Below are positions 1-6,578 of a stretch of DNA of 9,960 nucleotides, piece after piece (the first letter of the stretch is position 1; every line of letters begins with the position of its first letter). The stretch spans positions 1 to 9,960 of the forward strand of contig JAGAUM010000194.1 in the NCBI GenBank assembly GCA_017620795.1, given 5' to 3'. The notes below the pieces were generated by a model, which was not told the DNA's origin, searched no databases, and saw only the letters and a program-made list of their open reading frames with translations. Position numbers and translations under genes: made by a program. The DNA is from Clostridia bacterium. Lineage in GTDB: Bacteria > Bacillota > Clostridia > RGIG8785.

Positions 1-29
1 AAAGCTACGGGATTTTTCCGTAGCTTTTT
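1..29 (+). terminator. Intrinsic terminator of an upstream gene outside the window
   Basis: A perfect 10-bp inverted repeat (AAAGCTACGG at 1-10, CCGTAGCTTT at 18-27) with a 7-base loop is followed by a short T run (25-29). It lies just before the promoter of the copper ATPase, so it most likely ends transcription of a plus-strand gene left of the window. The T run is short and ends in C, so efficiency may be moderate. The hairpin itself is clear; its assignment to an upstream gene is inference. Confidence 0.7.
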
Positions 30-30
30 C

Positions 31-59
31 TTTACAATTAGCAAAAATAGTGGTATAAT
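31..59 (+). promoter_or_regulatory. Sigma-A promoter of the copper ATPase gene
   Basis: A -35 box TTTACA (31-36) and a perfect -10 box TATAAT (54-59) are separated by 17 bases, and TG at 51-52 gives an extended -10. Transcription should start near 66, leaving a leader of roughly 34 bases. No TACAnnTGTA (CopY) palindrome is present, and the 17-base spacer does not resemble the 19-20-base spacer of CueR/MerR-type promoters. How copper controls this gene cannot be read from the sequence. Confidence 0.8.
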
Positions 60-99
60 CATCGTAAGTTAAACGAGACTAACCAAAGGAGGTATTGCT

Positions 100-2493
100 T
101 TGGATCAGTATAAGGTAACAGGCATGACCTGCGCTGCTTGCAGCGCAAGAGTTGAAAAGTCCGTTTCTGCCGTAGCAGGGGTGGACCGTTGCGCGGTCAA
201 TCTCTTGACCCATTCCATGGAAGTAGAGGGCACTGCCAAACCCGAAACGGTGATTGCCGCTGTAAAACAGGCAGGATATGGCGCTTCGTTAAAAGGTGAA
301 ACCGTAAAAGAAGTCGAAACAGACGGTGCAAAACCGCTTTTGGTGCGCTTTTTAACCTCTGTTTTGTTTTTGGTTATTTTAATGTATCTGTCGATGGGCA
401 GTAGTATGTGGGGATGGCCCTTACCTTCCTTTTTTGCCACCAACCCCTTGGCACAGGCGCTGCTGCAGTTGATTTTAACTGCTATTATTATGGTGATTAA
501 CCAACACTTCTTCACCAGTGGCTTTGTGGCTTTGTGGCATCGAAGCCCGAACATGAACAGCCTGGTTGCCTTAGGCTCTGCCGCGGCATTCTTGTACAGT
601 ACCGCCGTTCTGTTTTCCATGACCGCCAATGTCGGCCATGGCTTACATGACTTGTATTTTGAGTCTGCGGCAATGATTTTGACCCTTATCACTTTGGGGA
701 AGTTTTTGGAGGAACGCTCCAAAGGTAAAACCACCGACGCTCTTCGGGGGCTGATGACCTTAAAACCCGAAGTGGCTACCCTGCTCATCGATGGCAAAGA
801 AACGGTTGTTGCCATCGACACTGTGAAGGTGGGGGATACCTTCGTTCTTCGCTCGGGAGAGCGTATTCCTGTAGACGGCATCGTCTTAGAGGGCCGTTGC
901 GCAGTAGACGAGTCAGCATTAACAGGGGAAAGTATCCCTGTTGACAAAGAAGAAGGTTCTTCTTTAGCTTCTGGCACCGTCTGCTTGACGGGCTATGTTC
1001 TCTGCCGTGCGGAACGGGTCGGGGAAGACACTACCTTATCCCAGATTATCCGCATGGTAAACGATGCTTCGGCATCCAAAGCACCCATTGCCAAAATTGC
1101 CGACCGCGTAGCAGGAATTTTTGTTCCCACTGTGCTTGTTATTGCCTTGATAACCGCCACTGTTTGGCTTCTTATCGGAAAGCCTTTCGGCTATGCTTTG
1201 GCACGAGCCATTTCGGTTCTGGTCATCAGCTGCCCTTGCGCTTTGGGCTTGGCGACTCCCGTTGCCATTATGGTGGGGAACGGTGTCGGCGCCAAGCACG
1301 GAATCTTGTATAAAACCGCCACCGCGTTAGAAATCGCAGGAAAGGTTCAAACGGTGGTATTGGACAAAACAGGTACCGTGACCGCAGGTAAGCCTGTGGT
1401 TTCTGCCATCCTTCCCATGGCGGATTGCTCCGAAAAAGAATTGCTGTCTGTTGCCTATGCATTGGAGTATAAGAGTGAACATCCCTTGGCACGCGCCATT
1501 GTGGAAAAAGCCGAGGAAGAACAAATAAACCGTTTGGAAATCGACTCTTTTGAGGTTGTCCCGGGCAGAGGCGTTTCGGGTCTTTTGGAAGGAAAAAGCG
1601 TTCTGGGTGGAAACCAAGCTTACTTGGAATCCAAGGGTATTCAAACCACTTTCCCCCAAACTGCCAACGGTCAGACTCCTTTATACTTTGCCCAAGACGG
1701 CATACTGATTGGCACCATTGCCGTTGCAGACCCCATTCTGCCCGATAGCCGTGACGCAGTATCCGCCTTGAAGCAAATGGGGCTTCGTGTGGTCTTGTTA
1801 ACAGGCGACCGTCGGGAAACGGCAGAGGAAATTGCCCGTCAGGCAGGGATTGACCATGTCCGTGCAGGGGTTCTTCCCGATGGGAAGGAGTCTGCTGTCC
1901 GTGAACTGCAAGGGGACGGTTGGGTCATGATGGTCGGCGACGGCATCAACGATGCTCCTGCTTTGAAGACGGCAGACGTAGGCGTTGCAATTGGTGCAGG
2001 CGCAGACATTGCCATGGATGCCGCTGATATCGTTTTAGTCAACAGTCGGCTAAGCGATGTGGTCACCGCCATCCGCTTAAGCAAAAAGACCTTGAAAAAC
2101 ATCCGTGAAAACCTCTTTTGGGCGTTCTTCTATAATGTCATTGGAATTCCTTTGGCGGCAGGTGCTTTTGGCTTGGCGCTGAATCCCATGTTTGGCGCCG
2201 CAGCCATGAGCCTTTCCAGTATTTGTGTTGTTTCAAATGCACTGCGGTTAAACCGCTTTCGTATCAAAAAGAAGGAGGAAGTAAAAACCATGGAAAAAGT
2301 AATCGGTATCGAAGGCATGATGTGCCCTCATTGCGAGGCGCATGTTAGAAATGCTCTGTTAGCCATTGACGGTGTAACCGAGGTGGTCGCCAGCCATGAG
2401 CAGAAAAAGGCAACCATCACCTTAAGTCATGATGTTGCGGATGAGGTCTTAAAAGCCGCCATCCGTGAGCAAGGCTATACCGTAATAGAGTAA
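100..2493 (+). CDS. copA: Cu+-exporting P1B-1-type ATPase with N- and C-terminal HMA domains
   Basis: This membrane pump uses ATP to export Cu+ from the cytoplasm. The 797-residue protein starts with a heavy-metal-associated domain (GMTCAAC, C11/C14). The ATPase core has TGES (275-278), the transmembrane metal site CPC (378-380), phosphorylation motif DKTGT with D422, HP (461-462) in the nucleotide-binding domain and GDGINDAP (613-620). YN (678-679) and MSLSS (703-707) in the last two membrane helices are the signature of the Cu+ subgroup rather than Zn/Cd pumps. A second HMA domain (GMMCPHC, C742/C745) follows a short lysine-rich linker. The start is TTG at 100, chosen because AAAGGAGG (85-92) lies 7 bases before it and the HMA domain begins immediately; no in-frame ATG precedes it. 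It has its own promoter and terminator, so it appears monocistronic. No copper regulator gene is in the window. Confidence 0.96.
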   Translation: MDQYKVTGMTCAACSARVEKSVSAVAGVDRCAVNLLTHSMEVEGTAKPETVIAAVKQAGYGASLKGETVKEVETDGAKPLLVRFLTSVLFLVILMYLSMGSSMWGWPLPSFFATNPLAQALLQLILTAIIMVINQHFFTSGFVALWHRSPNMNSLVALGSAAAFLYSTAVLFSMTANVGHGLHDLYFESAAMILTLITLGKFLEERSKGKTTDALRGLMTLKPEVATLLIDGKETVVAIDTVKVGDTFVLRSGERIPVDGIVLEGRCAVDESALTGESIPVDKEEGSSLASGTVCLTGYVLCRAERVGEDTTLSQIIRMVNDASASKAPIAKIADRVAGIFVPTVLVIALITATVWLLIGKPFGYALARAISVLVISCPCALGLATPVAIMVGNGVGAKHGILYKTATALEIAGKVQTVVLDKTGTVTAGKPVVSAILPMADCSEKELLSVAYALEYKSEHPLARAIVEKAEEEQINRLEIDSFEVVPGRGVSGLLEGKSVLGGNQAYLESKGIQTTFPQTANGQTPLYFAQDGILIGTIAVADPILPDSRDAVSALKQMGLRVVLLTGDRRETAEEIARQAGIDHVRAGVLPDGKESAVRELQGDGWVMMVGDGINDAPALKTADVGVAIGAGADIAMDAADIVLVNSRLSDVVTAIRLSKKTLKNIRENLFWAFFYNVIGIPLAAGAFGLALNPMFGAAAMSLSSICVVSNALRLNRFRIKKKEEVKTMEKVIGIEGMMCPHCEAHVRNALLAIDGVTEVVASHEQKKATITLSHDVADEVLKAAIREQGYTVIE
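2274..2278 (+). promoter_or_regulatory. Internal ribosome binding site inside copA
   Basis: GGAGG within AAGGAGGAA lies inside the copA reading frame, 11 bases before the in-frame ATG at 2290. It falls in the linker between the ATPase core and the C-terminal HMA domain, where an internal start would release exactly that domain. The same bases also encode the Lys/Glu-rich linker, so a chance origin is possible. Confidence 0.5.
2290..2493 (+). CDS. copZ: Possible nested CopZ-like copper chaperone (in-frame internal start in copA)
   Basis: Starting at this in-frame ATG (codon 731 of the ATPase gene) gives a 67-residue protein, the normal size of a free CopZ/Atx1-type copper chaperone. It consists of one HMA domain with the Cu-binding motif GMMCPHC (C12 and C15 of the short form) and ends in GYTVIE, a typical HMA end. 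A GGAGG ribosome binding site precedes it by 11 bases. CopZ proteins carry Cu+ in the cytoplasm and hand it to CopA. The pump already has one HMA domain, so a separately made chaperone would fit. E. coli copA is known to yield a chaperone by programmed frameshifting, a different mechanism with a similar result. The domain is certain; separate translation is inference. The alternative is that this is only a C-terminal domain of the pump. Confidence 0.5.
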   Translation: MEKVIGIEGMMCPHCEAHVRNALLAIDGVTEVVASHEQKKATITLSHDVADEVLKAAIREQGYTVIE

Positions 2494-2494
2494 T

Positions 2495-2523
2495 AAAAAA
2501 GACCCCGAAAGGGGTCTTTTTTT
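2495..2523. terminator. Bidirectional intrinsic terminator between convergent genes
   Basis: A GACCCC/GGGGTC stem (2501-2506, 2511-2516) with a stable GAAA tetraloop is flanked by six A on the left (2495-2500) and seven T on the right (2517-2523). The A and T runs also pair, so the hairpin has a U tract on either strand. It begins one base after the copA stop and overlaps the stop codon of the convergent surface-protein gene (2522-2524), so one element can serve both genes. Confidence 0.92.
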
Positions 2524-4366
2524 ATATCCGTTCGTTAAAGTATAACCGCCGTGTCACATCGGTAAGCCGAGCCAAGATTGCCGCCGCCTCGGCACGGGTG
2601 ATTTCCTTTTCGGGGTGGAAGCATCCGTCAGGCGTTCCTGCTAAAATCCCTGCGCGATATAAGGTGAGGATGGCACTACGGACATCGGGTTCAGTGGGTA
2701 AATCCAAAATGTCTGCTTCTGTTATGCTTGTCCGCTCGGGCAGAGCATTTTGTGGAAGTGCACCTGCTAAAATTTGTGCAAACTCGCCACGGGTTGCAGG
2801 GCGGTCCAGGTTACTGATATCGGGCAGGATAAACCACTGATTTTCAAAAGCCAGATTCAGTGCAGGTTGATACCATTCTTCGTCCGATTCCACCTGGGGT
2901 AACGAAGCGTTGTCGCGGTAGCGGAGCCGAACGCGTGTGGACATGGTAATGGCTTGCGCCAAAGTGACCGCCAGGTCGGTTCCAAACTGGGTTTCGGAAA
3001 TACCCACCAATAACCCTTGACGAAAGACCGAGTCCAAATCGGGATAAAACCAAGCGTTCTTGGAAACATCCTCGAACTTTGGAGAAGGACCCTTTGCAAC
3101 AAAGTGCATCAGGCTTCCTTCTTCTGCCAGGGTTTGAGGAATAAAGGTCAGATGCTCGGTCAAGCCCCCGTCATTCAACCGCTTTTCAATGGCAGAACCA
3201 GAGGGACCTAACAGGTTTAACCGACAGCCGTAGAAGGTGTAGGTCATGGCTTTGGTTTCGGGGTTTGAAAAGGTGATTTCGGTTAGGTAGGGGTTTCCAC
3301 TGAAACAGGTACAAAAGAGCAAAGAGACTTTTTTCGGAACGGTAAAAGCAGTGTCTCGCTTCTCATGGGGATACACCCATAGAGTGGACTGATCTTTGCT
3401 ATAAAGGGCGCCGTCCTCCGACAGATACGCAGGGTTTTTTGAATCCACGGTAACGGCATAAAGCCCGTTTAAATACGAAAAGGCGTATTCTTCAATAGTG
3501 GTTACAGACGCAGGAATATGAATTCCCTCGGGCACAGTGCTATGGAAGAAAGCCTTTCGTCCTATTTTTTGTAAGGTGTTGGGGAAAGAAAGCTCGGTTA
3601 TCACCATTTCAGAGAAGGCTTCTTTGCCGATGGACAGAACAGGCAGACCACCCAAAAAAGTGGGGATGTTTAAGGTATAAGCTTCCTTCGGATGATCTGC
3701 ACCGCAGATTTCTACTCCACCGTTTTGGATGGTGTAGCGGAAGCCTTTCTCGAACAAAAGCTCGCTACTGTTTGTAACAGGTCCGCGGCGAAGAATGATA
3801 TGGGTTTTAGGAAGCTCGGTAAGGGGCGCTTTTTGGGTCAAATCCAAAACATGCCATTGGTTTTTGTAAAGTACCTCGCACCATGCGTGGTTGACGGTTG
3901 CGTTGGGGTCGAATTCTTCGTCCGTTAACCGTCCAACAGTACGGATGGCAGGAAGCTCGACGGCATGAAGCATTGCCAAAAGCAGATTATTGGCGCCATG
4001 AATGTTGGCTCTTTTCTTTTCGAGTACATCAGCGGCATAGAGTGGTGCATTTTCGTCGTCAATTAAAGTAATATGCTCCTGCACGAAATGCAGCATTGCT
4101 TCGGCAGTTTTAAGAGCATCTTTATCCAGAAGTGTTTTTGAAATGCTGACAATTGACGGTGCAATCGTTCGGTCGGACAAAGCCTGCTCGGCGGTGTATT
4201 GCGGAGCCTCAAGGCTTAAGGCGTCGGTAATGTCAAAAAGACAATCATCGGGGTTTATGGTTAACTGATAAAAGTTTTCGTTATGGAGTACTTGCATGGA
4301 ATCTGAAGCAAAGACGGGAAGCGCCATCGCCAGTACCAAAAGCAAGCATAATAAACGCTTGTGCAT
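2522..4366 (-). CDS. Secreted SLH-anchored surface protein with transglutaminase-like domain and BspA-type leucine-rich repeats
   Basis: The 614-residue protein has a Sec signal peptide (residues 1-20: KR, a hydrophobic run, then PVFA before Ser21). Residues about 85-180 resemble the transglutaminase/protease fold. The HAW motif (H160) and DLT (D175) provide the usual His and Asp, but where the nucleophile is expected (112-135) there is no Cys. Residues about 225-400 hold LRR_5/BspA-like repeats (patterns such as IGKEAF, IGRKAF, IEEYAF). Three SLH domains follow, near 430-480, 495-540 and 550-605, which bind secondary cell-wall polymers and hold the protein on the cell surface. BspA-like repeats usually serve in adhesion or protein binding. 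It is probably a structural or adhesive envelope protein; its partner is unknown. GAAAGGA lies 9 bases before the ATG. It is transcribed divergently from the glycan operon. Confidence 0.85.
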   Translation of the reverse strand: MHKRLLCLLLVLAMALPVFASDSMQVLHNENFYQLTINPDDCLFDITDALSLEAPQYTAEQALSDRTIAPSIVSISKTLLDKDALKTAEAMLHFVQEHITLIDDENAPLYAADVLEKKRANIHGANNLLLAMLHAVELPAIRTVGRLTDEEFDPNATVNHAWCEVLYKNQWHVLDLTQKAPLTELPKTHIILRRGPVTNSSELLFEKGFRYTIQNGGVEICGADHPKEAYTLNIPTFLGGLPVLSIGKEAFSEMVITELSFPNTLQKIGRKAFFHSTVPEGIHIPASVTTIEEYAFSYLNGLYAVTVDSKNPAYLSEDGALYSKDQSTLWVYPHEKRDTAFTVPKKVSLLFCTCFSGNPYLTEITFSNPETKAMTYTFYGCRLNLLGPSGSAIEKRLNDGGLTEHLTFIPQTLAEEGSLMHFVAKGPSPKFEDVSKNAWFYPDLDSVFRQGLLVGISETQFGTDLAVTLAQAITMSTRVRLRYRDNASLPQVESDEEWYQPALNLAFENQWFILPDISNLDRPATRGEFAQILAGALPQNALPERTSITEADILDLPTEPDVRSAILTLYRAGILAGTPDGCFHPEKEITRAEAAAILARLTDVTRRLYFNERI

Positions 4367-4386
4367 ACAATCACATCCTTTCTTTT

Positions 4387-4416
4387 ATTGTATCATGTAC
4401 ATTCGTGAAAAGTCAA
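4387..4416 (-). promoter_or_regulatory. Promoter of the SLH surface-protein gene
   Basis: Read on the minus strand, a -35 box TTGACT (4416-4411) and a -10 box TACAAT (4392-4387) are 18 bases apart, with TGA directly before the -10 forming an extended element. It lies about 20 bases before the ATG at 4366. The ribosome binding site GAAAGGA (4382-4376) follows it. This promoter points away from the one at 4450-4478; the two -35 boxes are 33 bases apart. Confidence 0.75.
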
Positions 4417-4440
4417 GGAAGGGAAGCGGGAGAAAGTTTG

Positions 4441-4470
4441 TCCGAAAGATTGACTATATTTCCGAAAGAT
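4441..4470 (+). repeat. 10-bp perfect direct repeat at the glycan-operon promoter (candidate operator)
   Basis: TCCGAAAGAT occurs at 4441-4450 and again at 4461-4470, a period of exactly 20 bases, about two helical turns. The first copy ends on the first base of the -35 box. The second fills most of the spacer and ends on the T of the extended -10 element. A regulator bound as a tandem on one DNA face would contact or occlude RNA polymerase. The repeat is seen; an operator function is inference. Confidence 0.5.
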
Positions 4471-4478
4471 GGTATACT
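4450..4478 (+). promoter_or_regulatory. Sigma-A promoter of the surface-glycan operon
   Basis: A -35 box TTGACT (4450-4455) and a -10 box TATACT (4473-4478) are separated by 17 bases, with TG at 4470-4471 making an extended -10. Transcription should start near 4485, placing the ribosome binding site AAAGGAG (4492-4498) close to the 5' end. This leader is too short for a riboswitch and also rules out a translation start upstream of about 4485. Confidence 0.82.
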
Positions 4479-4506
4479 ATTTCTATTGAACAAAGGAGCA
4501 AAAACC

Positions 4507-6039
4507 ATGAAAAAGAGTCTTTCCAAAGCAATCGGTTCGGTCATGGTGGTCATGATTCTGTCGCGGCTTTTGGCGTTGGTCAGTAATCAGACCTACATTT
4601 CCTTTTACGGGACCGAGAACACGGAACTGAATATCTATTCTTATGCCATTGCCATTCCAAATGTAATTTTTAACTGCTTTGGCACTGCCCTTTCCACAGT
4701 TGTTATTCCGATCTTTGCGGGACTTTTAGCCACCAAAGGGAAGAATGCGGCAGAGCGGTTTGCATCGGGTATTTTAACAGTATCTATGCTACTCATTACC
4801 CTGCTTGCGGGGGTGGGCATGTTACTGAGCTCAGTGATTCCGAAATTCACCGAGTTTGCAGACACCGAAAGCTCTTATCAGTATGCAGTCATGGCGATTC
4901 GCATCATGATGCCCGTCATGTTCTTTTATGGCATTAACTACATCTTCCAGGGGATTTTACAGTCCATCGGTCAGTTTCGCCTTCCTGCGGCGGTCAGCAT
5001 TCCCAGTAGCCTGACAGTAATGCTCTATGTCTTTTTGTGGGGGGACCGTTTCGGCGTAACCGGTCTTTTGATTGCCACCTTTATCGGCCTTGCCTTGCAG
5101 GCGATTATTCTGATTCCCCCTGTTTTAAAAGCAGGATACCGATTCCGCTTTTTGCTGGACTTTAAAGACGAGAGTATGCGTCGCGCCTTAAAAATGACCC
5201 TGCCTGTTTTAATAGGGGTCAGCGCATATCAGCTTAATATGTTCTTTAACATCACCATGATGGCGAACTTCGAAAACCGCGTGACCCTGCTTTCTTTCGT
5301 CCAGAACTTGGTTTTATACTCCGTTTTGGCGATTGCTTATTCGGTCACTGCAGTCATCTACCCTGAACTGAGTCGTCTCCATGCGGAAGAGGATAAGGAA
5401 GGCTATAAAAAGACCTTATCTTCATCCATCAGTGATTTGTGCTTTTTACTGTTGCCTGCAACCGTCGGCTTGATTCTAATGCGTGAACCGTTTTTGGCGG
5501 TGATTTCGGGTTACGGACAAGTAACCGAAGGAGACATTGCTGTTGCAGGAACGATTCTTTTGATGTATTCTATCGGTCTTTGTGCTATCGGCGTAAAAGA
5601 AATCCTAGACCGTGCTTTTTATGCTATGCAAAACACCAAAATTCCTGCCATTGCAGGCTTTGTGGTGATGGGGACCAACGTGGTTTTGAGCCTGAGTCTG
5701 ATTCGGTTCATGAATGAGTATGGGATTCCCTTGGCGTATTCCATTTCCTCGTTGGTAGGTACAGGATTTTTGTATTTGATGCTTCGCCGCAAGTATGGCG
5801 GAATGGGCAACGGACTGAAAACCAACCTGTTAAAATGCACCGTTTCTGCGCTGGTCATGGGCGTTTGCGTTTTCTTCTTGCGTAACGGCATGAACGCATT
5901 GCTTCCTGACGGTGGCTTGATTGGTAAGCTGGTTCGTTTGTTTGTTCCGACACTGGTAGGAATCGTGGTTTACTTTGCTTTGACAATTTTACTTCGCGTG
6001 CCGACAATTACTGAAAAATTGAAACGGGGTGCAAAATGA
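4507..6039 (+). CDS. MurJ/MviN-family polysaccharide or lipid-linked glycan flippase (divergent)
   Basis: This polytopic membrane protein of the MOP superfamily would move a lipid-linked glycan from the inner to the outer face of the membrane. The start at 4507 (510 residues) is chosen over an upstream in-frame one because AAAGGAG (4492-4498) sits 8 bases before it and the promoter lies between the two. MurJ hallmarks are the N-terminal SRLLAL...PNVIFNCFGTALSTVVIPIF block and DRAFYAMQNTKIP (from residue 368). The protein is almost wholly hydrophobic helices with a basic C-terminal tail. By-eye alignment to E. coli MurJ keeps R18 (R20 here), but the equivalents of R24, D39, R52 and R270 look like S26, N42, F55 and N267. 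This argues for a substrate other than canonical lipid II. As first gene of a glycan operon, overlapping the next gene by ATGA, it probably acts as that pathway's flippase. A housekeeping MurJ role is the alternative. Confidence 0.85.
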   Translation: MKKSLSKAIGSVMVVMILSRLLALVSNQTYISFYGTENTELNIYSYAIAIPNVIFNCFGTALSTVVIPIFAGLLATKGKNAAERFASGILTVSMLLITLLAGVGMLLSSVIPKFTEFADTESSYQYAVMAIRIMMPVMFFYGINYIFQGILQSIGQFRLPAAVSIPSSLTVMLYVFLWGDRFGVTGLLIATFIGLALQAIILIPPVLKAGYRFRFLLDFKDESMRRALKMTLPVLIGVSAYQLNMFFNITMMANFENRVTLLSFVQNLVLYSVLAIAYSVTAVIYPELSRLHAEEDKEGYKKTLSSSISDLCFLLLPATVGLILMREPFLAVISGYGQVTEGDIAVAGTILLMYSIGLCAIGVKEILDRAFYAMQNTKIPAIAGFVVMGTNVVLSLSLIRFMNEYGIPLAYSISSLVGTGFLYLMLRRKYGGMGNGLKTNLLKCTVSALVMGVCVFFLRNGMNALLPDGGLIGKLVRLFVPTLVGIVVYFALTILLRVPTITEKLKRGAK

Positions 6040-6578
6040 AAAAGCTGAGCTATTACATTTGTCTGATTCTTTATTACTTCATCGGTAAGAACTTGCCTGG
6101 AAGCGATGTGTTTTATCACATGGGCTCCAAAAAAATCCGTCGGTTTTTGGTCCGTCGGCTGTTTGATTCCTGTGGGAAAGAGGTCAACGTGGAGCGAAAC
6201 GTTTTTCTGTCCTCGGGTCGCGGAATCAGTATCGGAGACCATTCTGGTATCGGCTTGAATGCACGGATTGCAGGACCACTGTCCATCGGTAACGATGTGA
6301 TGATGGGGCCGAATGTCATGATTTTCACTCAGAACCACCGTAATGACGATTTGACGATTCCCATGCGTTTGCAAACCGCCCCCAAGCAGAAGGTCACCAT
6401 TGGTGACGATGTCTGGATTGGTGCAGGAGTGATTATTCTTCCTGGTGTGACCATCGGTAACGGCGTTATCGTAGGCGCAGGCGCAATTGTCACAAAAGAT
6501 GTACCTGACTATGCGGTTGTAGGCGGAAACCCTGCCCGGGTCATCCGCTATCGGAATCAACGAAAGGAGAATGACTAA
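6036..6578 (+). CDS. Hexapeptide-repeat acyltransferase (acetyltransferase) of the WcaF/LacA type
   Basis: This is a 180-residue cytoplasmic enzyme expected to transfer an acetyl (or similar acyl) group from acetyl-CoA to a sugar of the growing glycan. From about residue 64 it shows repeated [I/V]G-x-x-x-x hexapeptides (ISIGDHSGIGLNARI, LSIGNDVMMGP, VTIGDDVWIGAGVII, VTIGNGVIVGAGAIV), the mark of the left-handed beta-helix fold. H101 in the loop FTQNH is the likely catalytic base. The end VVGGNPARVIRYR is typical of the family. The N-terminal 45 residues are hydrophobic then basic, which may tether it to the membrane. The ATG overlaps the flippase stop (ATGA), with only a weak GGGG-type ribosome site, so translation is probably coupled. 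The acceptor sugar cannot be read from the sequence. Confidence 0.88.
   Translation: MKKLSYYICLILYYFIGKNLPGSDVFYHMGSKKIRRFLVRRLFDSCGKEVNVERNVFLSSGRGISIGDHSGIGLNARIAGPLSIGNDVMMGPNVMIFTQNHRNDDLTIPMRLQTAPKQKVTIGDDVWIGAGVIILPGVTIGNGVIVGAGAIVTKDVPDYAVVGGNPARVIRYRNQRKEND

Noticed and set aside
68..83. Weak GTTA...TAAC inverted repeat in the copA leader as a possible operator
   Set aside because: Only 4 bp pair with an 8-base gap, and it does not match CopY, CsoR or CueR operator patterns that I know.
105..977. Long minus-strand open frame of 290 codons opposite copA
   Set aside because: It is antisense to a well-supported gene and its translation is low-complexity Ser/Thr/Lys/Arg-rich without a recognisable domain. 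It has no ribosome site or promoter of its own that I can see, so it is a shadow of the copA codon pattern.
4395..4402. Palindrome ATGTACAT between the -35 and -10 boxes of the SLH gene promoter
   Set aside because: Eight bases of palindrome with no extended symmetry is common by chance, and no second copy was seen nearby.
4405..4506. Upstream in-frame start giving a 544-residue flippase
   Set aside because: The promoter (4450-4478) lies inside this extension and the good ribosome site at 4492-4498 serves the ATG at 4507. The extra 34 residues do not resemble a MurJ N-terminus.
5970..6560. Minus-strand open frame of 196 codons opposite the acyltransferase gene
   Set aside because: The opposite strand gives a clear hexapeptide-repeat enzyme. 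The antisense frame mirrors its repeats and shows no family features.
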